From Echinarachnius parma (Eukaryota; Echinodermata; Echinoidea; Clypeasteroida; Echinarachniidae), in assembly GCA_037951105.1 (NCBI GenBank), contig JBAMJV010003958.1:1-64000 (forward strand): DNA of 64,000 bases. The letters are read 5' to 3'. Shown here piece by piece: positions 22,076-34,957 of this stretch (position 1 is its first letter; each line of letters opens with the position of its first letter). Below the pieces are notes generated by a model. It was not told the DNA's origin. It did not search any database and saw only the letters and a program-made list of their open reading frames with translations. The position numbers and the translations under genes are program-made.

Positions 22076-25000
22076 ACAGAATCAGTGCATTTTGCAACAT
22101 TTCACTTTTGACTTTGCCCTACATTTGGATGCAATGCACATTCCATGATGAAATACTCATAGCAAATGTTATATCAATGTAAAGGGGAGAATTCACGCTT
22201 TCCATTGATACCAAATGTATCAATGGTAATAACCTAATAGAAAAGTTATTAATGCGCAAACATCGATTGTGGAACTTTTTGTGCGAAGTATAGTTTCAAA
22301 ATTCAAACACAGAGGAAGACAGATAACAGAAACAAAAATTTAAAAATACACGAATATATATCCTTCAGCTTGTCCGTAAAGTCTGCCTGAAACTTGGCTG
22401 CTTCGAACCACCGACCGGAGAACCGACGGAGATCAAAGTGGTGGACGACACGCACGCGCGGGCATGATCCGAAGCTCATCTCCTGTGCATGCGTCGTGAT
22501 TGTCGATGTCGCCCATTATAGGCACGCGATGGCGATAATGAACTGCGGCGTGCCGTATTATGTCATCGTGATCGTGGGATGTCCGTTTCTTCGATGACTA
22601 ACGAAATGAAATCGAGCTAGACATCGTCATAATCAGCGTCATCGCGTTCCCCTTTAAAAGTGGATTATAATCGAGACCCTGATTATTTTGTGGTGACACT
22701 TTTTTATATATTTTGTTTTACTTCGTTGAGAAATAAATTGTTTTCTTGTGCTGTTTCCTTCCTATAATGATGTAACCCTCGGTCGGAAGACGGTGAAATC
22801 TTTCACGTATTATTGATAGATGATAATAATCTTTGTTGTAGTGAATGAGGACAATAATGAAAAGATATTGATTTTGTTTTTGAGTCGGTACCCTCCCGTT
22901 CCATCTCCCTGCAGATCTATGTCTGTTTGATATAATTGTTGCCCCACTTTTGCACAATTAAAGGTGCACCTGTAAAGTGTCAGATATTGCCCAAAATGAC
23001 ATTTGAGACATCAATCTTGTACCAAAATCATTGTAAGATATGTCCGAATGATATGTGAAAGTTTCATTGAAAAAGAGCACTGCTTTCCTGGTTCAAAAAG
23101 CGAACATAATATGCGTCAGCTTTCACAACGGACGTTTATGAGGTTTATAATCGTTGATTAACGCCTTTGAGCTGAATGATAGATATCGTCAAACTAAAGG
23201 GGCATTTGAAAAAATCTAACCCTATTTTATTCTTCTCTTACCATAAGCTAAACAACACGGTAGAAGAGAAACGAGGAAGCTCCAAGTAATTTTCGTGGAG
23301 TTAGACACTCTAAAGAAGAATATACCGGACACATTATTTACATTTCCCCGTGTATACGAGGTCATGTGAGGGAGCTAGGGAGGGAGGGGGGGGGGGGGGG
23401 GGGGTGGGGGTGCCGTAATTATGCACCTCAAATAATTAACACATCAACATTTCACGCAACATTATAAATAGCTTCGTGTGAAATTATTTTGTATTGAACT
23501 GCTCAATAATATTGGTGATTTCTTCTTTCTTTTCTGCTTTCTTCTGCTTGTCGGGAGAATAACGGGAAGAAAGACCTTGCATCCGTATCAAATAACAAGA
23601 GTGTAATAGTTGTATGAATCATAACCATTATAAAATTAATGCAGCACGGCACAGTATATAGATCAAAATCTTCCATAAATGCACTTTAGTGACACAGGTG
23701 GGATAATAATTATAAATCAATCCCGAAATAGGGCAGATTTGGGAGTGCTTATAAATTTATGATAATATGCCACATTGATAGCGATGGGTAAGTCATGAGA
23801 ATCTGATATGAGGAGAAGATGCATTGTGGGTCTCGGAATGATGTTGCATGTTTTACTCTGATGTAACGTTTGAAGTGTGAAGTACTGTGTCTTTAATAAT
23901 AGAATCAAAGATTGTCATCGCTTATCCCAGATGCACAATTTAAGATATTTTTCCTTTTGTTCTGCCAAATCGTGTGTATATTATACATTACTTAATGTAG
24001 CTCAGAAAGAAACTCAACAGAGGATACGACAATAAAGAACTGAACATTTTTTAGTTTTAAATTATTAAGATTATTACACATTTTGATAATATCGCATAGC
24101 CACGGACCGTATATGGACATTATGTGCAGCTGTGTGGCTTAGGCCTTTTTACCAAGGAGGTTTAATTTCAACCTCCTTGCTTTTACCACAATTTCCCAGC
24201 TTTGCGCATAATAGCGACAAATATTAAGATTTCTCTAATTTTCTTATCAAGTCCAACGCCCGTCCACCGCGCCTTGTGAATATACAATCATTTTCAATCT
24301 TTTAGTTAAAAGGTCGATTAAAAGAAAAAAACGTTCCATTGTCACTATCTATGATAAACAAATCGATGCGACAATATTATGTTGTATATACAATATACAG
24401 TGTCATTTCGAATCAATAGTCCCATTGTTAATTAATTACTTTTTATATGGAGCGGTTTTGGTTAAATAACAAAGGATTGACTAATTAATCAAATGAGTCT
24501 GTAAAATAAATGGTGCATGTGCTGGCCGGGGTGCGACAATGATACAATGACAACATCCTGAAAATATAAGACTTTAACCGCCTAAATTAGTTTAAGTTGT
24601 ATAATTTATTCATAGTATATTTTTGCTTGAGCTATTATATGTATACAGTGAACCACTTGATTAGAATTCCGGAGCCCACTGGTACGTGTCATTCACATGG
24701 CGCTAGACCCAGGCATCCATCTATAAACTGCCTTATTCCGAGGCTGTTCGTTATGAAATAAAGATGAATAAATAACAAAGATAGATAGATACGTATATTA
24801 TATAGATGAGATAATTAGAAAGCCTTTGCTTACAAATTAGTCCGCAGCACTCGACCTAAATTTGGATCAAACTACCTCGATCCGACTCTCCGCAACCAAT
24901 TAATATAAGCTTCATGTAATCTTTTTAAAGAACAATGGAAAACTCACCTCTCAATAACGGGGACTTACAACGCTTTTGACAATTTTAGATGGAAAATGCG

Positions 25001-25494
25001 CTATAAATGCATTATTATATACTTGGTACTCTTTTCCTATGGGAAGGGCAGTTATTATTATCAAAGAAAGAAAGAAAGGAGAACAAACAAAACAAAGAAA
25101 GAATAAGGGAGATAGATCAAAAGAGATAGTACCACAGTATAAATAATTGAATTAGAAACACATAATTATGTGGATCAAGTTTACAACTACCAGAGATATA
25201 GGCAAAATTAACTAATAGGGCAAAACTACATGTACAGTCATTACGGGAATTGAAGATCATTATTGATCATTATTGAAGATCATGACACAAATACCTTAAT
25301 GATAACAACAGCGCAAGAGTGGTCGTCCGTATACGGCGTACGCATGCCAATGCATTATGCACATGATATGCACACGTGCACACGGAGCGCGATATATCGC
25401 GTGCGCGTCGCGCGCACGCGCGAGATCATTATTTTGTGCGCTAAATCCGGAGTGGTAGTCATGTTGACGAGTGTAAACATTTTCGGACACAGAC
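22076..25494. other. Intergenic region, little recognised
   Basis: Apart from the MITE at 22958-23313 and a G homopolymer near 23383-23404, I see no gene, RNA or clear repeat. The stretch at 25370-25430 just before the Mab-21 gene is rich in alternating CG/CA and may be promoter-proximal. Confidence 0.45.
22958..23313 (-). mobile_element. MITE, 'CCTGTAAAGTGTC' family, inverted
   Basis: It begins TTAAAGGTGCACCTGTAAAG and ends 'gagttagacactctaaag'. Its interior matches the reverse complement of 4010-4563 ('cttctcttaccataagctaa', 'acacggtagaagagaaacga'). Confidence 0.75.
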
Positions 25495-26143
25495 ATGGCA
25501 TCGACCGACAAGAAATTGAAAAATAAGCCGAGTCTTTCAAATTCCTTGACGAAATATGTGCAAGACTACGCCGTCCCGACAAGGCAAGAAAGAAGGCAAG
25601 TTCACGACGCTCTCGTTCGTCGCATTGTCGCACGAATTCTCGAGAAAGTGGGCGAGCTGGATGACCGCTTCAAAAATGAATGCACGGGACTAACGCAGCC
25701 GTCTGCAGCTGCAGGCAGCTGCTACGTGGGAGTGAGTCGTAACGAACATTATCGGGTGGACATGGTCGTTGTGTTACCGAATCTGGCATCATCAAAGTGC
25801 GTTTCAGACAAATCAGAGGATCCTCCAATAACTACACCACCGTCATCAGCTTTTCTAGACAGCGTTTCGTGCGACAATCCATACGTTTCCTCGCTGCCAG
25901 GATTCGGATACCTGCTCGTCGATCCAACAAAATGTCTCGTTCACGATTTGCTGAGCATCAAGCAGGATGACGTTTCGTCTGCTCAGCAAGAAGACGTTAG
26001 CTTCGCAAACAAGTCTTTCTTATCACCGGGAAAAGTTGTGAAGGCATTCTTCAATCTCGTGGAAGAGAGCGTAGAAATCTTGCTCCAGGAATGCGTTTGG
26101 GAAGAAGAGCCGACCATCTATGAAATCACCGTAAAGAGAGAAG
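25495..26143 (+). CDS. Mab-21 domain gene exon 1
   Basis: Start ATG to donor 'gtgcga' after AAGAGAGAAG. It holds the N-terminal helix (QERRQVHDALVRRIVARILE), the GS loop and Asp89. Confidence 0.88.
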
Positions 26144-27281
26144 GTGCGAGGTTATTCAATATTTCTTCTTCTTCTAGAAAAATCCAATGTCAAGGCTGTT
26201 ATTATGTCATTGTCAGATCCATATTCATTTATATGGAAATATACGCAAACTAATTAATTTCAACATCAATAGTCAATACAATTATTTTTTCCTGCTGTTC
26301 ATTACTTTACTTAGATGTGATGCTGAGCAATTAATTTTAACTGAATATTGACTTAACAATAAAATATAATTAAAGATTGATGAAAAATAATTGATATGCT
26401 ATATTGCTAACCTGCCAAATTAGTAATTATGTACATATTCAACTTCTGTACTATTATTTCAAATGTATTTTCAAAAAGTATAAAAAAAGAAAAAAAGATC
26501 AGTGACTTCACAAAGGCAGTTTCAGAGTTTCTCTAACATTGATTGATTTAAGAAATCAGTTATCTTTTAATACTCTGTTCTTTTTTCTACTATCACAGGT
26601 CACTCGGTGAGAATACACGTAATTCTGCGGGGAGAAGAGTACACCATCGACTTGATCCCCGCACTAGAGCTCAGCGGCTGGTGGCCAAAGAGTCTTCGGG
26701 ACTGGGGGCCCAAGGAGGCCGCCAGACCAAATCACTGGCTGGACTACGCCCGCATGTCAAAGGTCAAGCAGAGGTTCCACGTGTACGCGGCCCGCCCCCC
26801 TCCCGGCCATGATGCGTTCCGTCTGTGGTGCACGTACTTCGGCCTCAGCGAGAAAGTCCTGGTCGAGTCAGTAATCGATGATCACGAATTTGGACAGTCG
26901 TTGACGCCTTCGTGCAGAGCAGAGGTTCTCCTTGGGATGCTGGCGCTTTGTGAGGAAAACGCGGAGGAGTTTCATCCGGTTACGCCTCGCATCGTCACAA
27001 CCGCGTTTCTCCACCAGTGCACGCAGTACCCGCTGGACGACGATTGGGCGCCGCACAAGCTGGGCCGCGCCTTTGTGGATCTCTTCATGGCCTTGATCGG
27101 CATGGTCAAAGCCGGTGTTTGCAACCATTACTTTCTCCCGGAGGCCAACATCCTCAACAACTCGGAAGATTTGAAGCCGGTGGTTCATCATCTGAAAGCC
27201 ATTCTTAGCAACATAGTCGAGAACCCAAACAAGACGCACTTTCTGCATGCAAACAGACGGTCCAAGGGAACCAGCAAATAG
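25495..27281 (+). CDS. Mab-21 domain protein (cGAS/MAB21-like fold), two exons
   Basis: Exon 1 is 25495-26143 and exon 2 is 26599-27281, joined as GAA G|GT. They give 443 residues and a TAG stop. The start is the first ATG after a GC-rich stretch. The fold is the nucleotidyltransferase of the MAB21/cGAS family. A GS motif (AAGSCY, residues 72-77) is followed by YRVDMVVVLP (86-95), and the second sheet carries YTIDLIPALEL with Asp234. The C-terminal helical half has WAPHKLGRAFVDLF and CNHYFLPEANIL, typical of Mab-21 proteins. In cGAS the first acidic pair is E-x-D; here it is R87-V-D89, so one metal ligand is replaced and catalysis is doubtful. There is no zinc-ribbon insertion, signal peptide or membrane segment. 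It could be an orthologue of MB21D2, MAB21L or an echinoderm-specific paralogue. Confidence 0.9.
26599..27281 (+). CDS. Mab-21 domain gene exon 2
   Basis: Acceptor 'ctatcacag'. It encodes the third acidic residue (IDLIPALEL), a Trp-rich segment (SGWWPKSLRDWGP) and the C-terminal helices, ending RRSKGTSK before TAG. Confidence 0.9.
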
Positions 27282-28682
27282 GTATAAATACGGGTTAAAC
27301 GATCAGCTGTCAAAACTAATGTTTATTCATGTACAACTCAGCAGATTTAAAGTGAATGGCTCATCATAAAAGTAACACATTCCCTAGATGGGAAATACAA
27401 TGTACAATATCTTGTAGGCAAGGTATAAACCATCTTTTCAGGACATGCATTCAATTACTATGACAATTATAAAAATATAATAACATGCAGCCATGTCCAT
27501 CTCAATGTGGGAGAGGTCGTATATATATAATTCAGTCTTTCAGTCAGTAAGTTAAAACTTGTACTACATGAAAATAAGATTGTCAAACCTAAATGCTCTT
27601 CATTGACAACTCATAAGATGTAAAGCAGCCCATATTGCACACCACCGAAAGGTCATTACGATAGTGACATAGTAGAGAACTCAAACCTTATCTGCATGCG
27701 GCAATGAAACGATTGAAATCTCATTCTCAGTTTAGTTTCTATCTGACATATATAGGCCCCGTTGCAGAAAGAGACTATACAATTCGACTGTTCGAAATAC
27801 GCAAATCTGATTGGTTGAAACGTGCAAATTGTCTGACTTACAATCGATTGTATCTCTTTCTGCAACTGGGCCATAAACTTGTTTATGGCTGAATGTTTTG
27901 TCCCCTTATGACAAGCTATGATGTAACAAGTATTGATTAATATAATGCTGACTGTCTTAGATTTAAGCATGTCCTTGCAGATGTTGAAAAGGAAACATGT
28001 TTGCTCAGGAAATTATGTCTTTCATTATCATACCCCTTCTTTCTTGGGTCTAAAGTTGATCAGGTGTTTCACAAAGATCTTAGAAGTTGACCATAACTAT
28101 CCATTAGTTTCTCTGAAAATCTTTTGTAAAAGGTCTTTTAAAAGGCATAAAATGTTAATTCAAAGCATTTATAAACATTTTCTTTTATCCAGGAGATTTC
28201 ATGTTCTTGATATGAAATTTATGAAAAGTCTAAAATACTTACATTCATTCACCTGTGTATGACAGGTGACAGACATGCTACCAATAATTATCTAGATAAT
28301 TGGCCCCTGTGTGACGCCGACTAAAGCCATCTCTTTCTGGGTCTTCCTCTCTTTCTACTGCCTTGAACGATTCAAGTCGTCATATTTTTCTATCAAGAGG
28401 CTACAAATTACACTTTCTTGTGCATAGATGTAATTTATTTTCCCAGTTAGTAATATTTTTGTTAATATACATATTAGATTTGTACTTGTAAACTTGTCAA
28501 TCATGACTCTTCTATTCCAAAAGATGATATTACAATGAGTTTGTGATGGAGGAATCGGTACCTAAAGTGCAATATATACTATGTAGATTGTAGCATCTCA
28601 AATATACTTGGCAATCTTTTTTTTTTTTACCAGAGGGATTTGAAGATCAAAATCCCTTTTTGTTTTGGAATGTATATTGTTT
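27282..28682. other. 3' flank of the Mab-21 gene
   Basis: No further exon seen. It contains the MITE at 27755-27872 and a T homopolymer near 28619-28628. Confidence 0.45.
27755..27872 (+). mobile_element. 118-bp MITE, 'GTTGCAGAAAGAG' family, intact
   Basis: Termini GGCCCCGTTGCAGAAAGAGA and the inverted 'tctctttctgcaactgggcc', with 'ata' on both flanks. Related copies are at 2433-2525 and 8425-8579. Confidence 0.85.
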
Positions 28683-29443
28683 GGGCAATTCCATGATTAG
28701 AGGGACATTCAACCCAATATTCTATTTGATTTTTCTCAAATCCTGGTTCTTTTTAAAGCTATTATCTCAGGAATCGCAATGAAATAGAGAGAGCTTTAAT
28801 TTCCCGCCTTTAAATCACACTGTCGTGTCCTCGTTACTGAGATACAGAACTATACATGAAATGGCACATGTGGGACTGACTACACATGCTTTAAACACGG
28901 TTTTATAGGATTTTAAAGAAAAGTATAATTTTGTTTTCATTTTTTTCTTTTGGATACTGTAAAACACTTCATATTACACCAACCAGTGTCTCCTCTATGA
29001 ATTTGAAATGCATATATTCATGCTAAAAACATAATTTTAATTCGGACGGACAAACTGTAACGTTACTAACCGTAACGTTACTAACCGGGTTTTTATTGTT
29101 TCTACTAAAACCCAAAATACATATTTCAATATTTGATACATCAGACCATTTGCCAAGTCACTGTCAATGATAACAATTTATTTCAGATGACTCCTGTTTA
29201 CGAGAAATATTTTTCACAAGGACTTATGTTTTTTTCCATGTCCTTTTTTTGTAATGTTACTAACCGACTAAAAAAGTTGCCATGGCGAAACAAATATTAT
29301 TTGAATTGTGTTCATCTTTCTTTTTTTGTATTATAGACCTAGGGTAGGTGAACATGTTGTAACATGATTGTGACTTGAAATGAATAGATGGTGGTGTATG
29401 AAAATATGCTATAAATGTAACGTTACTAACCGTGGAATTGCCC
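28683..29443 (-). mobile_element. Second member of the GGGCAATTCCACG family, with a different internal motif
   Basis: The ends are GGGCAATTCCATG and the inverted 'cgtggaattgccc'. Internal direct copies of GTAACGTTACTAACCG lie at 29057, 29072, 29251 (one mismatch) and 29417; the last directly abuts the right terminal repeat. No coding sequence. Confidence 0.75.
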
Positions 29444-29504
29444 ATTTGCATTCTCACGGGAAAGAAAATGTTATGGTAATGTAAATAAGTACATATGCTT
29501 AGAG

Positions 29505-29560
29505 GCTGGCCTGGTGTAGGCGCTCTACAAATACGTTATATTATTAGTATACATGTAGTA
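29505..29560 (+). mobile_element. SINE 3'-tail remnant
   Basis: 'gcttagaggct', 'ggcgctctacaaata' and an ATT-rich end resemble the 3' end of the SINE at 40249-40552. Confidence 0.35.
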
Positions 29561-29640
29561 TGTGTTTTCATGTAGTATTCAATGTGTACATACATCAACC
29601 TAGAAGTATTGAAGATCTAGGATCATACGTATGTATTTGT

Positions 29641-30194
29641 TTAAAGGGAAATTTTCCCCATCATCTATTTACCTTTGATTAATTTCTCTACACATTAAAA
29701 CATAATTTCATGCAAATATGTCCAATGTTTGCCCTCTGAACAAAGGAGGGGCATCATTCAAAGTCAATCGCTGTATGGGCTATTCCCATTCATCGCGTAT
29801 AGCATGAAGACTGCCATTATATTGTTTGAAACCCGGATTTTGAATTGTTCGCGCCGAAATGCTACGTCAAACCTGAACAAACAAGCTCCGCCTCTTTTTG
29901 TTAGCTCTCGCAGCTCGCTGGGTTTGTGCACAAACACAATTTGCAAAACGTGAGCCAACAAAAAGAGTAGTTCGGGTTTGACGTCACATTTTAGAGCGAT
30001 CCGAGTTTCATAAACATCAATGGCAGCCTCCTTGGTGTTCGCGATGAATGGGATTATCCCGTACAGCGAGTGACTTTGAATGATGCTCATCCCTTGCTCA
30101 AAAGGCCAATGTTGGTCGTATTTGCATTAAATTGTGTTTTAATGTTTAGAGAATATAATCAAAGGTGATTATGTTGGGGAAAATGACCCTTTAA
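29641..30194. mobile_element. Palindromic TTAA-ended MITE
   Basis: Starts TTAAAGGGAAATTTTCCCCA and ends 'ggggaaaatgaccctttaa'. The two halves are inverted copies of each other ('aatcgctgtatgggctattc' against 'gggattatcccgtacagcga'), with the centre near 29915. Confidence 0.8.
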
Positions 30195-30627
30195 AGTATG
30201 AGTTTCAAGCCTTACTGGTCGTGCTTTATCTAATTATTTATTTTATTTCATGTCATCTTTGGAGGTTGTTCATCCCCATGTACAATGCTGCACAATGTAT
30301 TCGGTATTACAATAGATCGTTCGTTTCCTATTCTAGAAAATTTTCAAAACATAGACAAACTTGGGTAATTCTTTACCAAATCACCCAAATATTTCATAAT
30401 TTGTCATTGTATCCGCTTCAGATTTGATCGTAACGTTAATAGTGAACATATATTTGATCATTCAGTTGAAATATTCAATATTTCAATTTGTTTTGGGCAT
30501 CCTTTTCAAAGTGGTTTTGTCTGAAATAGTGATTTTGAAGTGGCCAAAGCAAATTTGAAGTGGGCACAATTAAATGCAATGCATCAATTGGTTGATTTGA
30601 CAACGAATTACCCAATACTCCATTTTT
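30195..30627. other. Intergenic, no gene seen
   Basis: AT-rich sequence with no recognised feature. Confidence 0.4.
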
Positions 30628-31521
30628 AGCTCATCCGGCCCGAAGGGCCCGATGAGCTTATGCCATGGCGTGGCGTCCGTCGTCCGTCCGTCCTTCCGTC
30701 CGTCCTTCCGTCCGTCCGTCCGTCCGTCCGTCCGTCCTTCCGTCCGTCCGTCCGTCCGTCCTTCCGTCCGTCCGTCCGTCCGTCCACAGTTTTCAAAATG
30801 CTTCTTCTTCGTTATTTTTCAACCGATTTTGATTCTGATTGTTTCATAAGATAGGGCTAGGAGGGGGATTTAAAACTTCTACACAGAATCGTGAAATTCA
30901 TTATATATGCTAATTTATGCAAATTTATTCGAAATCACAAAAAATGCTTCTTCTCCTTCATTTCTTGACCGATTTTGATTTGGTTTGCTTTATCTGGTAG
31001 AGCTAACTTTGGTACACTAAACTTCTACACAGAATTTTGAAATTTTTCTCCATTAATTAATTATGGTAATTTATGCAAATTTATTCCAAAAATCACAAAA
31101 AATGCTTCTTCTCCTTCATTTCTCGACCGATTTTGATTTGGTTTGCTTTATCTGGTAGAGCTAACTTTGGTACACTAAACTTCTACACAGAATTTTGAAA
31201 TTTTTCTCCATTAATTAATTATGGTAATTTTTTATTTATTTATTTATTTATTTTTATTATTTATTTATTTAATTATGTTGTTTAATTTATTTTATTATTA
31301 TTTTTTTTTTTAATTTTTTAAATTTATTTATTTTTTAAAATTATTATTATTTTTTTTTTCCATGTCCCTTCTGGGGCGTCAAATTTATATTTTTTTCACT
31401 CTATTTTTTAAAAATTAATTTGTATGTCCCTTCCAGGGCATCACATTTTTATTTTTTGACCAGTTGAAAAGTGTACCACATGAAATTTGCGATATTTGAA
31501 GTTGCGAGATGCCGGATGAGC
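30628..31521 (+). mobile_element. Repeat element with GCTCATCCGGC ends and (CCGT)n
   Basis: The left end is AGCTCATCCGGCC with an immediate hairpin 'ggcccgatgagct'; the right end is the inverted 'gccggatgagc'. It has a (TCCG)n tract at 30678-30783, a tandem ~147-bp unit ('cttcttctccttcatttct', 'ctgatagagctaacttt'-like) and a T/A-rich stretch at 31226-31440. Confidence 0.65.
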
Positions 31522-32904
31522 GCTACGTCATTGACGTTCTGGTTAAGAAAGTCTGATGGTATCTACGTGAATTAGTTGATGACACTGTAGTGTAAATGTA
31601 AATCTTAACTCTTGTAATAAATAAAGTATCTTTGTCAAATATATTTGTAACTGTCTTTAATGTTTATTTCACAAAAATGGTAAACAAGATATATTCATTA
31701 GTTGTCTACACCGACATTGAAGTTAATGAGTGTATGAGGAGGGTATTTGAGTGTTTATGAATTTCCTGATTAAAAGCTCTATTAAAAAAAAATTATGAAT
31801 TGTGTGTGTGTTTATGAAAACCTGTATATCAGGTAATTTGTTGATAAATGAACAAACTAACAAGCATGACATACAACAACACATACAACTGTACAACACT
31901 CAAGTACACAAACCAAAACATGAGTACACATATCTCATAGAAAAAAGTCAAAACATTTAATTTCCATTTTTTCAACTTCTGCCGTGTTTGTGTTTTCTAA
32001 TAATCAGTATATATTGGGTCATCGCCAATATACAAAATGAACTTGCAAGAGCATGCACGTATATCTATTAAAAAAATATAAATGGTAATACATTTCTTCT
32101 CGACTATGAAATGCTAGTCATAGCTTTACAGTCAAACCTCATTATAACGAGCATCTCAAGCCTATTGAATTTACCTCGTTATATTGGGTATCATGTATAT
32201 ATATATATAGCAGTGCTTGAAAACAGTACAATTCATAGAACCTGGACCATGAACAATTAGGTACATGACAGAGCTCTACTTATAACAAAAGATTGTCTTT
32301 TCCACTATACTTCTCAGAATTTCAAGAGAGATATAAAACATTTATTTATTATAATATTGTAAAGCACTTGGAGACGACGCGATCAATCATGTTAGGCAGT
32401 AGGCATACATCACCTGAGGCATTATCATCATTACATGCTATATTCAAGATACTACAGAAACTGTCTATAAATGCATCTTCTTTTCTCAAAGTTACAGTAT
32501 TACAAAAATCATGTGAAATATAGTTTGATAATAGAACAATCATAACGCTATTAGAAGAGTAAAGGTAATACGATATCTTTGTATTCAAATGTTTGCATAG
32601 ATAAACTTATTCATTAGATATTCAGATTTATTAGAATTTGAGCATAATTAAAACATACAAGTTTGATATACATCTCTCATAAGCACACTCATGTTATCAT
32701 AAAGGTATTTTAGATTTATAGATTTGAAATTATTTTGATACAATTCTCATTTAAAAATAAAAACAATCATATATATCCAATATATTCATGCACATCATAT
32801 TTATTAGCAACGTAATGATCGGTTCAATTGAATATATACTATTCAACTGGTTGGTACTTTACACTATTGATGCAAGATACATAACTGAATTTTCAAACTA
32901 CATA
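31522..32904. other. Intergenic, no gene seen
   Basis: AT-rich. A fragment with the ends of a pogo/Tc1-type MITE ('tacagtcaaacctcattata', then 'ctcgttatattgggta') lies at 32127-32194. Nothing else is recognised. Confidence 0.45.
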
Positions 32905-34957
32905 TACTCCGCAAAAAAAGAAACTGGACACTTGTATGAGACTAAATATTTCGTATTCATTAAAGATAAAATATATGATATTGTATATCAAATTAAAGAT
33001 AAAATTACCCTCTTCAATATTCGCATGAAATCCAGATGAAATCATTCATGCATGACTTGTCACGGGCAATTAACCACACCAAGGTCTGTTTTCAAAAATA
33101 GCAAAAATGGAACATCCACTCAACCATATAAATGTTGATAAGCATAATCTAAAACACTATATTCATGAGATGGCATAATTTTTCATTACAAATGTGACCT
33201 TTTCTATCTTCATCTCAATAAAGAGTATAAATGAAGACAAATTGTGAACGTTATAGGTAAGCCTGAGTCATGTCGGAATTTTTTTGTTCCGGAATCCGCC
33301 GGTGTTGTGCCGGTCGGAATCCGGTATTCCGATAAAAAAACAGCCTGCCAATGAATGATACGGAACGAACACGCACTAGAAGGTCTGCCATAGCTTCGGC
33401 AGCGCAGGCAGGCCCCGCGCTGCGAGACAGGCCAACTCAACTGCCTCGCGGAAAATTTTGTAGTAGAAAACTATCAGAAGAAAACAAATGACAAAAAAGT
33501 ACAAGAAAGACGATGTCGAATGCAACTTACAACGACAAGAAATCCGCTGCGTTTATTATGAAAGCCGATCTAGACTAGTAGGCTACTAGTAGCTACCCGG
33601 CCCGGCGCGCCCCGCACAGTCATGCGCTATGCAGCTGCTACCATAGCGCTCAGCTCGAGCTGCACATGTACTGTTAGATCAAACGATAATTCTCAATTAA
33701 ACGTTGACATCCAGTCCGCCCTCTTTCGGTTACTAATGCTCAATACAACCCGCCATATCACTCGTGTACTTTGCGTGCAGGTTACGGGTCTATTTTCTTA
33801 CACAAGAATCCATCCGCCGGGAATTGGGGAAGTCCCGGCGGATGGATTCTTGCGTAAGAAAATAGACCCGTAACCTGCACGCAAAGTATACGAGTGATAT
33901 GGCGGGTTGTATCGAGCATTATAGTAACCGAAATAGGGCGGACTGGATGTCAACGTTTAATTGAGAATCGTTAACAGTACATGTGTGCAGCTCGAGCTGA
34001 GCGCTATGGTAGCAGCTGCAATAGCGCATGACTGTGCGGGGCGCGCCGGCCGGGCCGGGTAGCTACTAGTACTAGTCTAGATCGGCTTTCATAATAAACG
34101 CAGCGGATTTCTTGTCGTTGTAAGTTGCATTCGACATCGTCTTTCTTGTACTTTTTTGTCATTTGTTTTCTTCTGATAGTTTTCTACTACAAAATATATA
34201 AGATATTCTTTATGTATTACATTGTTTCATCGGAATACCGGAATGGAGAAAACCAAACCGGAACACGCACACACCGGACGGATTCCGGTCTTCCGACCGT
34301 TCCGACCCAGGCTTAGTTATAGGTGTTATTTTCATCCAAAAGTAACAAAATGGGGAATTCCATGGCAAAGCTTTATTAGTCAAAACCAGTTTGTGCCCTT
34401 ATTTCAGCATGAAAATGGTATAAATTCTTCTCAAGAATTATGCCATTGTCCAAAGATCTTCAAAACCTGAAGTCACCCTTGGTCAAACATTTGGGCAGTC
34501 TTTAACATGACATTTATCTAGGTAATTATGGTTAAAATTGCAGGGGACACATGAAATAGACAAGCTTCATGCCTGTAATACAGACCAGTATGATAATGCT
34601 CTCATAACCTGGCCCTGTTTTATTGACAAATTTGTATTTCCAGAGTTTGTTCATAACAATAAAATTGAATAATGTCATAATTTACTTGCCCCGCTCATCT
34701 TGTTTTAAGTGAAACGCTTACTATCATTTCAGTCGAATGGTGTAGTTCTCCATTGTTTTGCTATTTTTGAAAACAGACCTTGCTAGTGTTAATTGACCAT
34801 GGCATTTCATGCATGAACGATTACACCTTTAAGTTATACCCTAGATGTAGAGGACTAAATTCCCTTTAATTTGATATATGATCATGTACACTTTATCGTA
34901 CATTAATATGAAATATTTCAACTTATACAAGTGTCCAGTTTCTTTTTTTGCGGAGTA
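32905..34957. mobile_element. Tc1/mariner-like MITE carrying another element
   Basis: TACTCCGCAAAAAAAGAAAC at the left and its complement at 34938-34957. Inverted arms remain alignable for about 220 bp ('ggtctgttttcaaaaatagc' on both). The TA ends fit a Tc1/mariner-type target. A complete second element (33258-34315) is inserted inside. Confidence 0.8.
33258..34315. mobile_element. Long palindromic element with 8-bp target duplication
   Basis: GTTATAGG flanks both sides (33250-33257, 34316-34323). Termini are TAAGCCTG(A/G)GTC inverted. The core is a near-perfect palindrome of about 735 bp (arms about 33455-33813 and 33832-34192) with only about 16 bp at the centre near 33822. An 8-bp duplication suggests hAT or another 8-bp superfamily. 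No transposase is present. Confidence 0.85.

Noticed and set aside
32905-34957. Assembly artefact (false inverted duplication)
   Set aside because: The outer arms have diverged by many substitutions and the inner element has its own 8-bp target duplication, so these are real insertions, although long-read confirmation would help.
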